Positions 47,720-59,990 of a stretch of 64,000 bases of DNA are shown piece by piece. Under the pieces are notes generated by a model. That model did not search any database, had not been told where the DNA came from, and worked only from the letters and a program-made list of their open reading frames with translations. The translations under genes and the position numbers were made by a program. Every line of letters starts with the position of its first letter. Position 1 is the stretch's first letter. This stretch comes from Panorpa germanica (taxonomy: Eukaryota > Arthropoda > Insecta > Mecoptera > Panorpidae): assembly GCA_963678705.1 (NCBI GenBank), contig OY783206.1, positions 18,549,807-18,613,806 on the forward strand, written 5' to 3'.

Positions 47720-49285
47720 CAAATTATTAATACAGTTGGCTATCAGGACCTGAAATATCCAGTTATGAGTTAATAAATCGTACTATTATTGGAAATATTA
47801 ACAATTAAAATTGTTATTTTTGTCTCAAAAGGATCCTACCCATCCTCTCCTCTAAAGATTTGTAAACTTTTTATACAACACACTCAAACGTAATAAACTA
47901 TTTACAGCTATCTCGAGCAAAACATTTACCATTTTCATTTTTCTAATTAATAAATTTTTAAGTTTGATGTTAATACAATCGATTACTAATTATCCCACAT
48001 ACTTGATTTTTGATCCCAAACCCATTAAACAATAAATCAGAAATTCAAATCTTACATAGCTACACCTTCGTAAATTTTTCGATATTAACAAAAACAAATT
48101 AAAAAAATGGACATATTGTAGCATATATATAAACAATTTTTAACAAATTTAACAATGTTATTAATTTCAAAAAGACTTTTTTGTATGTAAAATAAGTGTA
48201 ATAATAAGCTGAAGTATCGTTTATCGTTATAAGCTAAGATAATAAGTTAAAGTATCGTTTTTCAGTATTTTTATTATAAAACAATCGTCAAAATACCTTA
48301 AATTTTCGAGCTCTAGACCACCGTTCAACCCCTTAAATTCAACCAAATTAGCAAGACCAAGAACATGGAAAAATTTCTAACAGAACGAATCGAAGATTTT
48401 ATTATAATGTTTTTTCACGTGCAGTTTTATCAATTCTCTACTAAACTTTAGTTATGGCATAACTCAAGTTTATGTTAAAAATACAGTTAATGCAAACGAG
48501 GTATTTTGCTCGACTCAAAAATAAGACATAGATCTTACTGTTTTTTCCTCGCCGTTTTAATTCCATATACCAACACATGCGGACAACAATTGACACGTGA
48601 AATATTTGTAAACACAGAATGTATCATTTTCTTTATCAGAATGTTGCATTTTTGAAAATGTAATACTAAAGAGAAATGGACACAAATGGAAATGAATTCA
48701 ATGTATTACAGAATTACGGATTTATTCTACTTAATATAGCGTCTAAAGCATTATTTTGACCAATTTCGTTAGATTATAATAATACATTTCATAAAAATTA
48801 AAAATGGTATTAAAAACAAATATAATTATTGACTTACTGACCTTATTCCTTTTTTATTAATAACTTTTATTGAAAATATTTTTAAACAATAATTGTTATA
48901 TAACAATTACATATATTTCACAAAATAACTAAATAATAAACGTCTTTATGTTAACAAAATATTTAAAATATAGTTGCTAATGTGTCAACTCCGTACAAAG
49001 TGAAGATTTAAACTGAACAAAAACCATCCCTTACAGAGACTTGCAAAAAAAATTCCGAAGTACTTACGAAACTACCCGATAAACCATTTTCAAAACTTGT
49101 GGTGGGGCGGGGGGGAGTGTAAATTTTTTTAGGGGGCACGAAGGCGGTTTTTGCCGAGAGTAAAAATTGTGCTAGAAATTTGAAATTTTTAATGTAGGCT
49201 GGGTAACTAATTTACGAATCGAGAAAAAATCCCAAATTTTGAAAAATAACGTCAAATAACGAATAAATTACAAGACTTACAATAA
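47720..49285 (+). repeat. R repeat unit 4 (end of copy B)
   Basis: Parallel to 23,790-25,590 with the same marker blocks; it lacks the 261-bp insertion. It is interrupted at 49,286 by a transposon and resumes at 50,377. Confidence 0.8.
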
Positions 49286-50376
49286 AATCCCAGTTAACAA
49301 TTTGGTGAAGTGCCCTATTTAGTGAAGTTCGAGTCACTCGTACAATTCTATTCTAACGCTTTACAAGTTCCTCTACCTGTCACAGATTTTGTGTTAGTTA
49401 TTCTTTCTAGTATTCTACCTTTTTCCAACATCATTCATTAAGTATTTTTGTTTCTTTCCCACATGGATATATTTTTTTTTAATTCAAACTGAGAGAGAAA
49501 CGAGATGCGTTAGACAAGTAAAATATATTTTTCATCGTAACACTTGTATACTTGTATAATATTTCGTTCCGTACAGATATTTAAAGTATATGCTATCCTT
49601 TTTCAACAAATATTTCTTTAATGGTAATAGACAGACGCTATCTCCCTTAATCCCCGAATAGAATGTATATAAACAAAGATAGTACCTAGCGATGGTAAGA
49701 CAGAGGTTTTAAACCTAACGCAGACCTGCCGATCGTGGATTTTTGAATCACCAAAACAATGTAAAAACCTAATATAACGAGTATTGTTGAAAATGAATAA
49801 TATTCATTAAAAAAATAACGATTTGTACTAAAGATTACATCTATTTATTTCTTCATTTAAATATTTATATTTTGCAGAGCCTAAAAAGTAAAATTCCATT
49901 GAGTTTTATACCCCTGCCATCCTTGCTAGTGTAAAGTTTATGACATATACGATGCTAAGACATAGGTTTTAAACCTAACGCAGACCTGCTGATCGTGGAT
50001 TTTTGAATCACCAAAACAATGTAAAAAACTTATATAACGAGTATTGTTGAAGAAGAATAATATTCATTAAAAAAATCACGATCCGTACTAAAGATTACAT
50101 CTATTTATTTCCTCATTTAAATATTTATGTTTTGCAGACTTTAAAAAGTTAAATTCCATTAAGTTTTATACCCCTGCTAGTATCAAGTTTATAACTCCGT
50201 TCATAAATCATAAACCGACTCCGTTTTAATTTAGCAGTGAACCGTCGTTGCAATGTCTGTAGCTCATAAAAAGGTACTTTCCTATGAACGACTGAATAGA
50301 AAACGAACATGTTCCAAACAAAAAATTCATGATATGTAATAGAAATTAAGTAGAATTTACTCCAAAATGTTTACTG
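49286..50376 (-). mobile_element. CCCAGTAAACA-family non-autonomous transposon, 1.09 kb, inverted
   Basis: Runs from CCCAGTTAACAATTTGG to CAAAATGTTTACTGGG with AT on both sides as the target duplication. It is the reverse-complement arrangement of 26,216-27,359, including the 260-bp tandem pair (CAGACCTGC at 49,721 and 49,981). No coding frame. Confidence 0.87.
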
Positions 50377-51440
50377 GGATATAAACAATTACAACAGTTA
50401 CTTTTGTCTAACTTTGCTTTGATTTGTAAACTATTCATACAACACACTTAAACGTAATAAACTATTTACAGCTATCTCGAGCAAAACATTAACCATTTTC
50501 ATTTTTCTAATTAATTAATTTTTGCCTGGGGTAAATACAATTGATTACAAATTATTCTACAGACTTGATTTTTGATTGAAATAAATGTTAATATATGTAT
50601 ATTGACGTTCTAATTTTTAAAATAGCTATATTAAATTTGAATTTCAGCTTTGTCGCATGTCTTAGCTATGCACAAGACGTCACAGAAGAAACAAGTAATC
50701 GATATTATTTTTTACTCACAATCGTTTCCGTTTTTGTTGCATAAAAGGTGTAAAATCTGCTGACGTAACATGCAATAAAATTTTAAAAAAATAATTAAAG
50801 TGACAAAATGACTTTTTTAATTGGTAATATCTCCCAATAAACAATTTGGTGAAGTGCCCTATTTAGTGACGTTTCTCTCACTATTTCACTTCAATAATAG
50901 TTCGCATCAACTTTATCTTCATTTGTATTCCGACAGGTGAAGTAATTTCGCTATCTGTAGCCGATAAAGTAGACATATGAAACAATGATAGAAACTGCAC
51001 TATAAATGAACTCTTTTATGACAAAAAAATCATGACGCATCTTCAATATGATGTCAAAGTGACTCCAAAATGTTTACTGGGCTTTTAAAATTTAATGAGT
51101 TGTTAACAAATAATTGGACATTTGAGGTCCTGGTAGCTAACTATCAATATTTAGCACAGTTTAATAGAAATTAAGACATAGTTCCCAAACCCCATTTAAC
51201 AATAAATCAGAAATTTTTTTTACCTTCGTAGATTTTTCGATATTAACAAAAATAAATTAAAAAATGGACATATTGTAGCATATATATAAATAATTCTTAA
51301 CTTGATAGCAAAAATGTTACTTTTTTAGATCATAAATTGAGAATCAATAATTTAAAATCAATTTCAATGACAATTTTTCTTTTTTTATTGTATATAAGCT
51401 TTTTCGTTTTATGTACGTATGCAATGCTCCACGATTTAGG
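50377..51440 (+). repeat. R repeat unit 5, interrupted by a MITE
   Basis: Continues the R sequence after the previous transposon and is itself split at 50,833-51,084. Confidence 0.75.
50833..51084. mobile_element. 252-bp MITE of the CCCAGTAAACA family
   Basis: Ends CCCAATAAACAATTTGG and CCAAAATGTTTACTGGG, a near-perfect inverted terminal repeat. The host R sequence AATATCTTTTAAAAT (as at 26,073) is split with CT duplicated on both sides, which shows the 2-bp target duplication clearly. The interior shares only the terminal ~45 bp with the 1.1-kb members. Confidence 0.9.
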
Positions 51441-51444
51441 GCTC

Positions 51445-52060
51445 ATTACGTGTCGAGTCGTACATTTCAATTCTAACGCTTTACAAGTTCGAGCAACAAT
51501 ACAGAAACCAATTTTAGTTCAAATTTATTCCCTACTTGTCAAGAATGTAGTTTTAGCAATTTCGTTAATAGTTCAAAAGTGGTACACAAAAGTCGCTTTT
51601 AGTTCAAATTGATTCCCTACCTGTCACAGATTTTGTGTTAGCTGTTTGAATTTTTTTCATAATAATATTTAATCTTTTTCCAACATCATTCATTAAATAG
51701 CTGTTGTTTCTTTCACACTTCGATATATTTTTTTTAGTTTATTTTCATTCCTTTGTGATAAAGAAACGAGATGCAGTTAGACAAGTAAAATATATTTTTC
51801 ACTTGTATACTTGTATAGTATTTCGTTCAGTACAGTATGTTTAAAGTATATGCTATCCTTTTCAACAAATATTTATTTAATGATAATAGACAGACGCTGT
51901 TTCCCTCAATCCCCAAATTTAATGCATTTAAACGAATATTCTATTCAGCGTTGTTAAGGCAGAGGTTTTAATCCTAACGCAGACCTGCCAATCGTAGATT
52001 TTTGAATCACCAAAACAATGTAAAAACTAATATAACAAGAATTATTAAAGGTGAAAAATA
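51445..52060 (-). mobile_element. Truncated CCCAGTAAACA-family copy
   Basis: Contains the interior of the family (TCGTACATTTCAATTCTAACG, AGAAACGAGATG, GCAGACCTGCC) but lacks both termini. Confidence 0.7.
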
Positions 52061-52360
52061 TACATTATTTTATTATAGACCCAAAAGGGGCAAAGTACAA
52101 AAAAACCACTCAGTTTCAAAAAGAATATTCTAAAAACTATTCAAACTAACCTAATAAAACTAATAAAGGAAAACAATGGAGTTCCAAATACAAATCAAAC
52201 ATTTGAAATTTCAAAGGAAAACCCTTATAAAAAAAACAAAGACACTTCCAACTTGACACGTTAATTAGAAAGGATTTGAAACCAACCAAAGTATTCATAA
52301 TGGGCTTGTGTCCTATGTCTTAATTTCTATAAAACTGTACACTATATTGAAAAAGTTGGC
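52061..52360. other. Unassigned AT-rich stretch before the large inverted repeat
   Basis: About 240 bp starting near CCCAAAAGGGGC have no partner in the window. The last 45 bp resemble an R block in reverse. Confidence 0.4.
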
Positions 52361-53593
52361 TACTAGAACCTTAAATGTCCAATTATTGTTTTATAACTCC
52401 TTATATTTCAGGATATATTAGCAATTGAAAAATTCATATTTTCTCTTTAATTATTATTAAAGGGATTTAACGTTGTACACATTGCAACTGCATGTGACAT
52501 CATAGCCGCTAGTTGCTATCTCTTTTATACAACAGAGCGTAAAAGAGATAGCATATTCAAGATAAAACTTTGGCAAGTTTACAGGTTACCAACCTTACAG
52601 CTCATAAATCTCCGCTATATGTATTTATATATCAAATATTATTTATAGCTAGTTTAAGGAACAATAAAATTTCAATATTATGTCTGCCGTAACAGGGTTA
52701 AATAAAATAAGAACTTATTATTATTTAACTTGACTTGATTATTTCGACTACCAACGGCTACAAAACATTACTGAAGTACTCAACAAATAACTGACGTTAA
52801 AATGCATTTTACGTCATACAAATATGGCCGACCTTTTCTAGCGCTAAAACTACAATTTGATATTCAATAAAATAGACACGCCTATATACATTTATTAACA
52901 TCAATTCCAATCAACAATTGAAGAATCGACTACTGAAAAATGAGGACACAAGCCCATTATTGTAATCCAAGAAACAAATCAATATGAATTCATCGCCGCG
53001 GATCCGAACCAAAAAAACCTTCAGTATGAAAGCCCTACTCAAAAATAGAATAGATTTACACCTTTTCTGTATTAAAGTAGCATAATATAAAACATTAACT
53101 AGTTTCAAATATAACTAACAAATTACGGAAAACCTGGCTTGGAAAAATTAAAATGTTGTAAGAAAAATTAATTATACACAATTACAAATATATTTTACGC
53201 AATATTAAATAAATTTACGTAATAAAGTAGACTGAAAACTCAGATATAAAAATGTTTTCAAATTAAGAAGAAAGTCTTTCAAATATTATTGCAATAATTA
53301 TAAAGATTCCGTCAAATAACCGTAATACCGAACTGTTGTACCCATCAAACATACCATAACGTCAAGGTATGGATTAAAAATCAAAACAAAAAACTAATAG
53401 GTTAAGGCAAGAAATTTATTAGAAATAAACCTAATGCATTGTATCTACATTAAATATGTGTTTTCCCAGGATCAAGCAAAATATATACAAAGCAATCCCT
53501 TGGAGTTGAAATTATAATGGCAAAGTGAAAACACAACAACAGTAAATAAGAAAATGTAAATTGTGAAGCATAATATACATATAAGGGAAGTCT

Positions 53594-54468
53594 TTATTTA
53601 AGCAGCAACAAAGATACATCTTCGTACAATCTTCCGCATTCATAATATCCAGTGTGACTTTTTGTATTTGTTACGTATGCTCGCGCAGGGGCATCGCATA
53701 TAAATGCTCTTATTTGCACTAAATATGTTTTTTTATCTACTACAACACCATTAGCTATTAAATATTTTAGCTCTGCACTGAAAACTTTAATGTACTCTGC
53801 AATTGAAGTGGGTTTACTGTCGCCATGATAAGCTCCTATTAAAAAAACGTGCGGATTTTTCCAAATAACAATATTACCTAATATAGGCCATAACTGACTT
53901 TTAGAACTCTTTGCAAGTGGAAGGCCATCTATTCCTATATCTAAAATTATAGAATCAGGTATAAAAGCATTGCCCTTAATTGTTTTAAGGATAAACCGTA
54001 ATGAAGATAAGCACCATTGCATATAATAACAATATTAGACTGTTTGGGGGTAGAACGGAAAGTTCTGGAATCTTTTAACAAATCAGGAAATGCTGGTTTT
54101 AATATACACAATAGTTCATTCACTGCTATATTTGAAATATTATGTCTTATCACCCATTCTGATAATTGCGATTGAATATCATTATTAACGTTGGAACTGC
54201 CACAGCTGTACTCATTAACAGAATCTTCAATTAATTCATTAGTAGAATAATCGTTATTGAAATCAGAAAATACAGTATTCTAAGTACAGCCTAATTCTTG
54301 TACATTTATGTCAGGTATTGCATTAGCAATACTACTTTGATTCACAGGTTTAGATCTCCGCGTCCTTGCGTATGCGGATAAATCTCCAGCTGCTAATAGT
54401 TGTTTAGTTTCTCTAGCTATTTGTTTATTATAATGACGCTTTGATATTAGATGCAGTGTTTTAAGCAT
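53594..54468 (-). pseudogene. DNA transposase of the CDAPARA type, left arm (broken)
   Basis: Starts MLKTLHLISKRHYNKQIARE at 54,468, is stopped at 54,280, and resumes with IRHNISNIAVNELLCILKP (54,153). It then shifts frame near 54,000 into IDGLPLAKSSKSQLWPILG, AYHGDSKP and FICDAPARAYVTNTKSHTGYYEC. The combination of DGLPLxKSSxxQxWPIL with CDAPARA...HTGYYxC is known from large families of predicted animal transposases. I place it provisionally near the CMC/EnSpm-like group, with low certainty. It ends soon after GYYEC, so the catalytic C-terminus seems to be missing. Confidence 0.6.
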
Positions 54469-54846
54469 GTTTATAGTAATAGAAGTGTACTTACTTGATT
54501 GATAGAGTAGAAAATAAACAAAATTGATGTAGACTGAAATAGAAAAACAAAAATTTAAGATATTTAATATTTTATTTTAATCCAATGAATATACATAAAA
54601 TAAAAAAAAAAATGTAATACAATATATAATACATAAAAGGGGTACTCATAATAATTACCAAAATAACTTTTATATAAAATACATAAAAAATAATTTACAA
54701 AATGGTGGTACAATAACCACGTGGTTCTCAACAACGTACGTTGTTACATATAGAAAGAAATTTTCAAGAAATTACAACTTACTATATATTTAAATATAAC
54801 TGCACAAATATAACTATAATAATATAAAACTATTAATGACTATTTT

Positions 54847-55143
54847 TTAAACGGTATTAAAATAATTTCTGGAAACTTTACTACGTACACAGTAAACCGT
54901 TAGATCGTTGAATGTCAGGCTCATATTCCGCCATTTAAATCTAAACGAATAGTAGCCGATCATTGCCGAACAAGTAAGAATGAGAGAGAAAGCAATCTTA
55001 TTTATGTCATTATACATTTGTTTGTTGAAAAGGGATAGTATATAATTTATACATATCTTTGAAATGAAATAATATACGAATATAATAAAATAACCATGAA
55101 AAATATTTTTTGCTTGTCTAACCACATCTCGTTTCTCTCTCAC
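54847..55143 (-). CDS. Conserved ORF upstream of the transposase, left arm, unknown
   Basis: 98 codons starting MREKRDVVRQAKNIFHGYF with hydrophobic stretches. The right arm has a matching open frame at 59,858-60,142 with only a few differences. It overlaps sequence shared with the non-coding transposon family, so its openness may be chance. Confidence 0.2.
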   Translation of the reverse strand: MREKRDVVRQAKNIFHGYFIIFVYYFISKICINYILSLFNKQMYNDINKIAFSLILTCSAMIGYYSFRFKWRNMSLTFNDLTVYCVRSKVSRNYFNTV

Positions 55144-55521
55144 TTAGCAGATTGATTCCTCAATTTGGAATAAAAGGAATGAAAATGAACTAAAAAAAAT
55201 ATATCCAAGTGTGAAAGAAACAACTGCTATAACTAAGTATTATTATGAAAAAAATTCTAACAACTAACGCAAAATCTGTGACAGGTAGAGAATCAATTTG
55301 AACTAAAAGCGACTTTTGTGTACCACTTTTGAACTATTAAACGAACTTGCTAAAACTACATATATCAGATTTTATTTCACAAAATCTTGACAGGTAGGGA
55401 ATAAATTTGAACTGAAATTGGTTTCTGTGTTGTTGCTTTGAACTTGTAAAGCGTTAGAATTGAAATGTACGAGTGACTCGAACTTCACCAAGCCATTCTA
55501 CTTCACTAAATCTTTACTGGG
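55090..55521 (-). mobile_element. CCCAGTAAACA-family terminus, left arm
   Basis: Reading from the inner end, CCCAGTAAAGATTTAG is followed by the same subterminal blocks as the non-autonomous copies (TTCGAGTCACTCGTAC, TTTATTCCCTACCTGTC, GAGAGAAACGAGATG). The transposase gene lies next to it on the same strand, so the arm may be a relic of the autonomous element. Confidence 0.7.
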
Positions 55522-55850
55522 TCTAAAGCATTTTTTTGACCAATTTCGTTATAGTATAATAAAACATTTCATAAAAATTAAAAATGTTAGCAAAAACAAA
55601 TATCATTATTGACTAACCTCCACTGGCGTAGCTAGGTATGAGCCAGTCGGTGCTGTGCACCGGAGCCCCCAAGCTCAGGGGGCCCTCGGACTTTTATAAC
55701 TTGTGTTTATATTTTAACGGTGTTAACGGTTAACCGTGAAGTAATACTCTTAGTAAATAGTTATTCCCGACAATGCATACAAAACTTTTATAACAAAAAC
55801 ATAAACAATAACAAACATTCTACATAGCATACTAGGTATTTAATTCTAAT

Positions 55851-56704
55851 GTGAGGTATGCAGTAATAACTAGATCGGAAAATAGCCAGCCGGTTGATAT
55901 AGAAGTACAAGAAACGTTTTTAGGTTTTTATGCATCATTCAAACATTATGCAGCAGATTTAGTCAAACAGGTGACTACATTTTTTATCGACAAAAATATT
56001 GATTTAAAAAAATGTGTAGGTCAAGGTTATGATGGAGCCAGTGTGATGAGCGGTGTGTATAATGATGTACAAAAACAGATTAAGGATATCCAACCTAACG
56101 CGGAGTACATACATTGCTCCACTCATAATTTAAATTTTGTGGTAATTGATGCTTGTATCGAATTACAGATTTTTGTTCGCAACGTTACAAGATTTGTATA
56201 ATTTGTTCGGAAATAGCATCAAACGTTGGGATCTGTTGTCAAAATTCACTGGCGAATCGGACACCACTCTAAAAAAACTGAATCCAACTAGATGGTTTAG
56301 TAGGGTCAGTACAATACCTACAATAAAACTTCGTTTTTTCGATATTATCAAAGCGTTATCAGAAATAGTTCTCAAGAGTTCCAGTAAAGACGAGCGTAGT
56401 CAAGCAGAAAGTATTAAAACTAAAATGCTAAATTTCGAGTTCGTGTTCCTTTGCGAATGACATCAATTATGCATCTAAAACTTTACAAAAAAACGATAAC
56501 AATTTGGACGAGGCAAGTAGAGCTTTAGCGGAGACAAATGCAAAGATGCAAATTTATAGAAATGACTTCGAATCCTTCAAGTACAAAGCCAGTGAATCTG
56601 CAAGAAAATATGGTATAGATTCCCATTTTAAAGAAAAAAGGCAAAAGAACCTGATAAACTACCAACTACCTGATAAACCGAACTTGAAAAAGTGTAAAAA
56701 ATAG
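55851..56704 (+). pseudogene. hAT transposase fragment (ZMYM1-like), broken
   Basis: Three frames in succession (55,851-56,201, 56,146-56,460, 56,504-56,704) read through the RNase H-like core of a hAT transposase. Motifs include GQGYDGASVMSG, then YIHCSTHNLNFVVIDAC, then LQDLYNLFGNS-KRW and NPTRWFSR, as in zinc-finger MYM-type-1-like proteins. The N-terminal zinc finger and the C-terminal dimerisation domain are absent. There are at least two frameshifts. Confidence 0.8.
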
Positions 56705-57387
56705 TGAAGAAAATATTCAAAATAACAAACAATTATGTAGTAGCTAATGTCAACTTAGTACAAAGTGAAGATGCAATAATATAAATAACAATACTAAAAA
56801 AAATTGATCAAAAAACGCCTCTTTCTTAGGCACTGCGAAAAATAATAACGCAGAAATAATAATTACAAATATATAAACAATAATATCCATACGACTTTTA
56901 AATCAACACCGTGTGTGTACATTTAAAGGATTTGTTCAATACAGAACATATAATAAATAAAAATTGTCTGGTCAATAAATAAGAGGGCAATTTATGTTCA
57001 ATACAGAACATAAAAACAAAAATATATCTTCTAATAGTAGACAACACAGTTAGCCGAGAAGCGTTAGTGCTTGACTCTGACAATTTACAGGTCTGGCTGC
57101 TGTGTTCCTGGGTTTGATCCCCGGGCCAGAAATATATTTTCTGAGTTTAAAAGTTTCTGGGTCTGGTAAAAATGTGTACCTATACAACATATAGTTACAT
57201 ATAGTTTGGAGAGTACATAACATTTAAAACTTATTTAAATACTTATTTAAAAACCCAAAGAGCCATTTCATTTTTATGGACCATGATTGGCTATTGTATG
57301 CAAGTACTTATATGTGCTCCCAAGGTACATACCATTTGTATGTATCACCCATGATTGGTACTGTATGCCAAGTTGAGGTGCAACTTA
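56705..57387. other. AT-rich spacer with one SINE-like segment
   Basis: No gene. It contains the first copy of the hairpin sequence (about 56,936-57,000), the tRNA-like SINE head at 57,045-57,130, and unassigned sequence. Confidence 0.5.
57045..57130 (+). mobile_element. tRNA-derived SINE head or tRNA relic
   Basis: TAGCCGAGAAGC (57,051-57,062) resembles a pol III A box and GGGTTTGATCC (57,110-57,120) a B box, about 48 bp apart. The B-box region folds as a T-arm, CTGGG-loop-CCCGG with one G-U pair. No convincing full cloverleaf is seen, so a SINE is more likely than a tRNA gene. Only one copy is seen in the window. Confidence 0.55.
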
Positions 57388-57556
57388 TGTTCAATACAGA
57401 ACATATAATAAATAAAAATTGTCTGGTCAATAAATAAGAGGGCAATTTATGGTCAACACAAGAACATAAAAAAAACAAAAATATATTTCTGAACATAAAT
57501 TGCCCTCTTATTTATTGACCAGACAATTTTTATTTATTATATGTTCTGTATTGAAC
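57388..57556. repeat. Near-perfect hairpin, about 65-bp arms
   Basis: The left arm starts at about 57,390 (CAATACAGAACATATAAT) and the right arm, its reverse complement, ends at about 57,556, with a ~40-bp loop of A-rich sequence. A third, direct copy of the arm is at about 56,936-57,000. Confidence 0.9.
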
Positions 57557-57559
57557 AGG

Positions 57560-59303
57560 ATTTAATGTATTACAGAATCACGGATTTACTCTACTTAATT
57601 TAAATAATTAAAGTAACAAAATGACTTTTTTATTTGTTAATATCACTTAATATATAATGAGTTTTGAACAAATAATTGGACATTTGACGTCCTGGTAACT
57701 ATCTATCAATATTTAGCCTGGTTTTATAGAAATTAAGACATTAAACAATAAATCAGAAATTCAAATCTTACATAGCTACACCTTCGTACATTATTCAATA
57801 TTAACAAAAATAAATTAAAAAATGGACATGTTGTAGCATCTATAAAAATAATTCTTAACTTGATAGCATAGCATACTTATAACTTTAATCTCATTTATTT
57901 CAAAACTACTTTTATCGGCATGGTGTTGTAGAAAGAAAAACTATTCAATCGAATCGTGTGAAATTTTAATATGTTATTCACAACATCAATAGCTATATCG
58001 TTGGAACTTGAATCACTCTTTTATTTGAATAATTTCGTATCTTTTGCATTAAATGAGTGGTAAAAACACCAGTTTTGAGAATTTTAATTTAAAAAACGCG
58101 CCATTTTGTCAATTTTCATTTTTTTTTTTATTTCCGACCATAACTGTTACTAAATCATACTAATTAATAATTTTCTTGGTTTTTATTTATCAGATAAATA
58201 GAAGAGCCAAAATCGGCAACACTATCCAGGTCTAACTTTTTGACAGGGTCTACTTCAGCGCCATTTTTAACATATTTAACAATATTATTATTTCAAAAGA
58301 ACTTTTTTGTATGTAGAATAAGTGTAATAATAAGCCTAAATAGTTAAAATATCGTTTTTCAATATTTTTATTATAAAAAAACAATCGTCAAAATACCTTA
58401 AATTTTCGAGATCTAGACCACCGTTCCCCCTTAAATTCAACGAAATTAGCAAGACCAAGTACATGGAAATATTTGTAACAGAACGAATCGAAGATTTCAT
58501 TAGATTGTTTTTTCACGTGCAGTTTTATCAATTCTCTACTAAACTTTAGTTATGGCATAACTGAAGTTTATGTTAAAAACTGAGTAACCACAGTTAATGC
58601 AAACGAGGTATTTTGCTCGACTCGAAAATAAGACATAGATCCCACTGTTTTTTCCTCGACGTTTTAATTCCATATACCAACACATGCGGACTACAATTGA
58701 CACGTGAAATATTTGTAAACACAGAATGTATCATTTTTTTCATAAGAATGTTGCATTTTCAAAAATGTAATAGTAAAGAGAAATGGACACAAATGGAAAT
58801 GAATTCAATGTATTACAGAATCACGGATTTATTCTACTTAATATAGCGTCTAAAGCATTTTTTTGACCAATTTCGTTAGAGAATAATAATACATTTCATA
58901 AAAATTAAAAATGGTATTAAAAACAAGTATAATTATTGACTTACTGACCTTATTCCTTTTTTATTATTAACATTTATTGAAAATAACTTTAAACAATAAT
59001 TGTTATATAACAATTACATATATTTCACAAAATAACAAAATTATTAAACGTCTTTATGTTAACAAAATATTCAAAATGACTAAGAATAATATAGTTGCTA
59101 ATGTGTCAACTCCGTACAAAGTCAAGATTTAAACTGATTCAAACTAAACAAAAACCAACCCTTACAGAGACTTGCAAAAAAATTCCGAAGTACTTACGAA
59201 TCTACCCGATAAACCAGTTTTCAAAATGTGCAGAGTGGGGTGTAATTTTATTTTGGGGGCACGGAGGCGGTTTTTGCCGAGATTAAAAATTGTGCTAGAA
59301 AAT
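57560..59303 (+). repeat. R repeat unit 6, inside the inverted-repeat spacer
   Basis: Carries all R marker blocks and ends at AAAAATTGTGCTAGAAA, directly followed by the right hAT terminal repeat. Confidence 0.8.
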
Positions 59304-59465
59304 TGTGCCCCTGAGCTTGAGGGCTCCAGTGCACAGCACCGACAGGCTCATACCTAGCTACGCCAGTGGAGGTTAGTCAATAATGATAGTTGTTTTTTGC
59401 TAACATTTTTAATTTTTATTAAATGTTTTATTATACTATAACGAAATTGGTCAAAAAAATGCTTT

Positions 59466-59990
59466 AGACCCAGTAAAGATTTAGTAGAATGTAGATAAAG
59501 TAGAATGGCTTGGTGAAGTTCGAGTCACTCGTACATTTCAATTCTAATGCTTTACAAGTTCGAAGCAACAACACAGAAACCACTTTCAGTTCAAATTTAT
59601 TCCCTACCTGTCAAGATTTTGTGAAATAAAATCTGATATATGTAGTTTTAGCAAGTTCGTTTAATAGTTCAAAAGTGGTACACAAAAGTCGCTTTTAGTT
59701 CAAATTGATTCTCTACCTGTCACAGATTTTGTGTTAGTTGTTAGAATTTTTTTCATAATAATACTTAGTTATAGCAGTTGTTTCTTTCACACTTGGATAT
59801 ATTTTTTTTAGTTCATTTTCATTCCTTTTATTCCAAATTGAGGAATCAATCTGCTAAGTGAGAGAGAAACGAGATGTGGTTAGACAAGCAAAAAATATTT
59901 TTCATGGTTATTTTATTATATTCGTATATTATTTCATTTCAAAGATATGTATAAATTATATACTATCCCTTTTCAACAAACGGATGTATA
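59466..59990 (+). mobile_element. CCCAGTAAACA-family terminus, right arm
   Basis: Starts CCCAGTAAAGATTTAG and shares about 500 bp with the right end of the copy at 26,216-27,359, up to TTTTCAACAAA. It then diverges into sequence leading to the transposase start at 60,522. Confidence 0.72.

Larger units (their letters stand above)
30268..49285 (+). repeat. Segmental duplication, copy B
   Basis: Direct-orientation partner of 1,385-25,590. It is shorter mainly because it lacks the BEL element and the 658-bp exon duplication. It ends in an R unit interrupted at 49,286 by a CCCAGTAAACA-family transposon. Confidence 0.9.
52363..55683 (+). repeat. Left arm of a 3.3-kb inverted repeat
   Basis: Reverse complement of 59,306-62,639 with few indels. 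In order from the outside: an R-like edge, a block with a CCGCGGATCC patch, the transposase gene on the minus strand, a palindrome ACAACGTACGTTGT near 54,733, a ~530-bp transposon end finishing TTTACTGGG at 55,521, about 100 bp of R sequence, and an hAT terminal repeat starting 55,621. Confidence 0.92.
55621..59368 (+). mobile_element. hAT element remnant at the centre of the inverted repeat
   Basis: Terminal repeats of about 63 bp at 55,621-55,683 (CACTGGCGTAGCTAGG) and 59,306-59,368 (ending CCTAGCTACGCCAGTG) bracket a spacer. The spacer holds a broken hAT transposase at 55,851-56,704, then unrelated repeats. The flanks are GACTAACCTC on the left and GAGGTTAGTC on the right: inverted, not the direct 8-bp duplication expected of hAT. 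Confidence 0.75.

Noticed and set aside
57045-57130. A functional tRNA gene
   Set aside because: Only the A and B boxes and a T-arm are visible; the acceptor and anticodon stems do not pair.
55621-59368. A complete hAT element with ordinary target duplication
   Set aside because: The flanks are inverted relative to each other and the interior right half is R repeat, not hAT.
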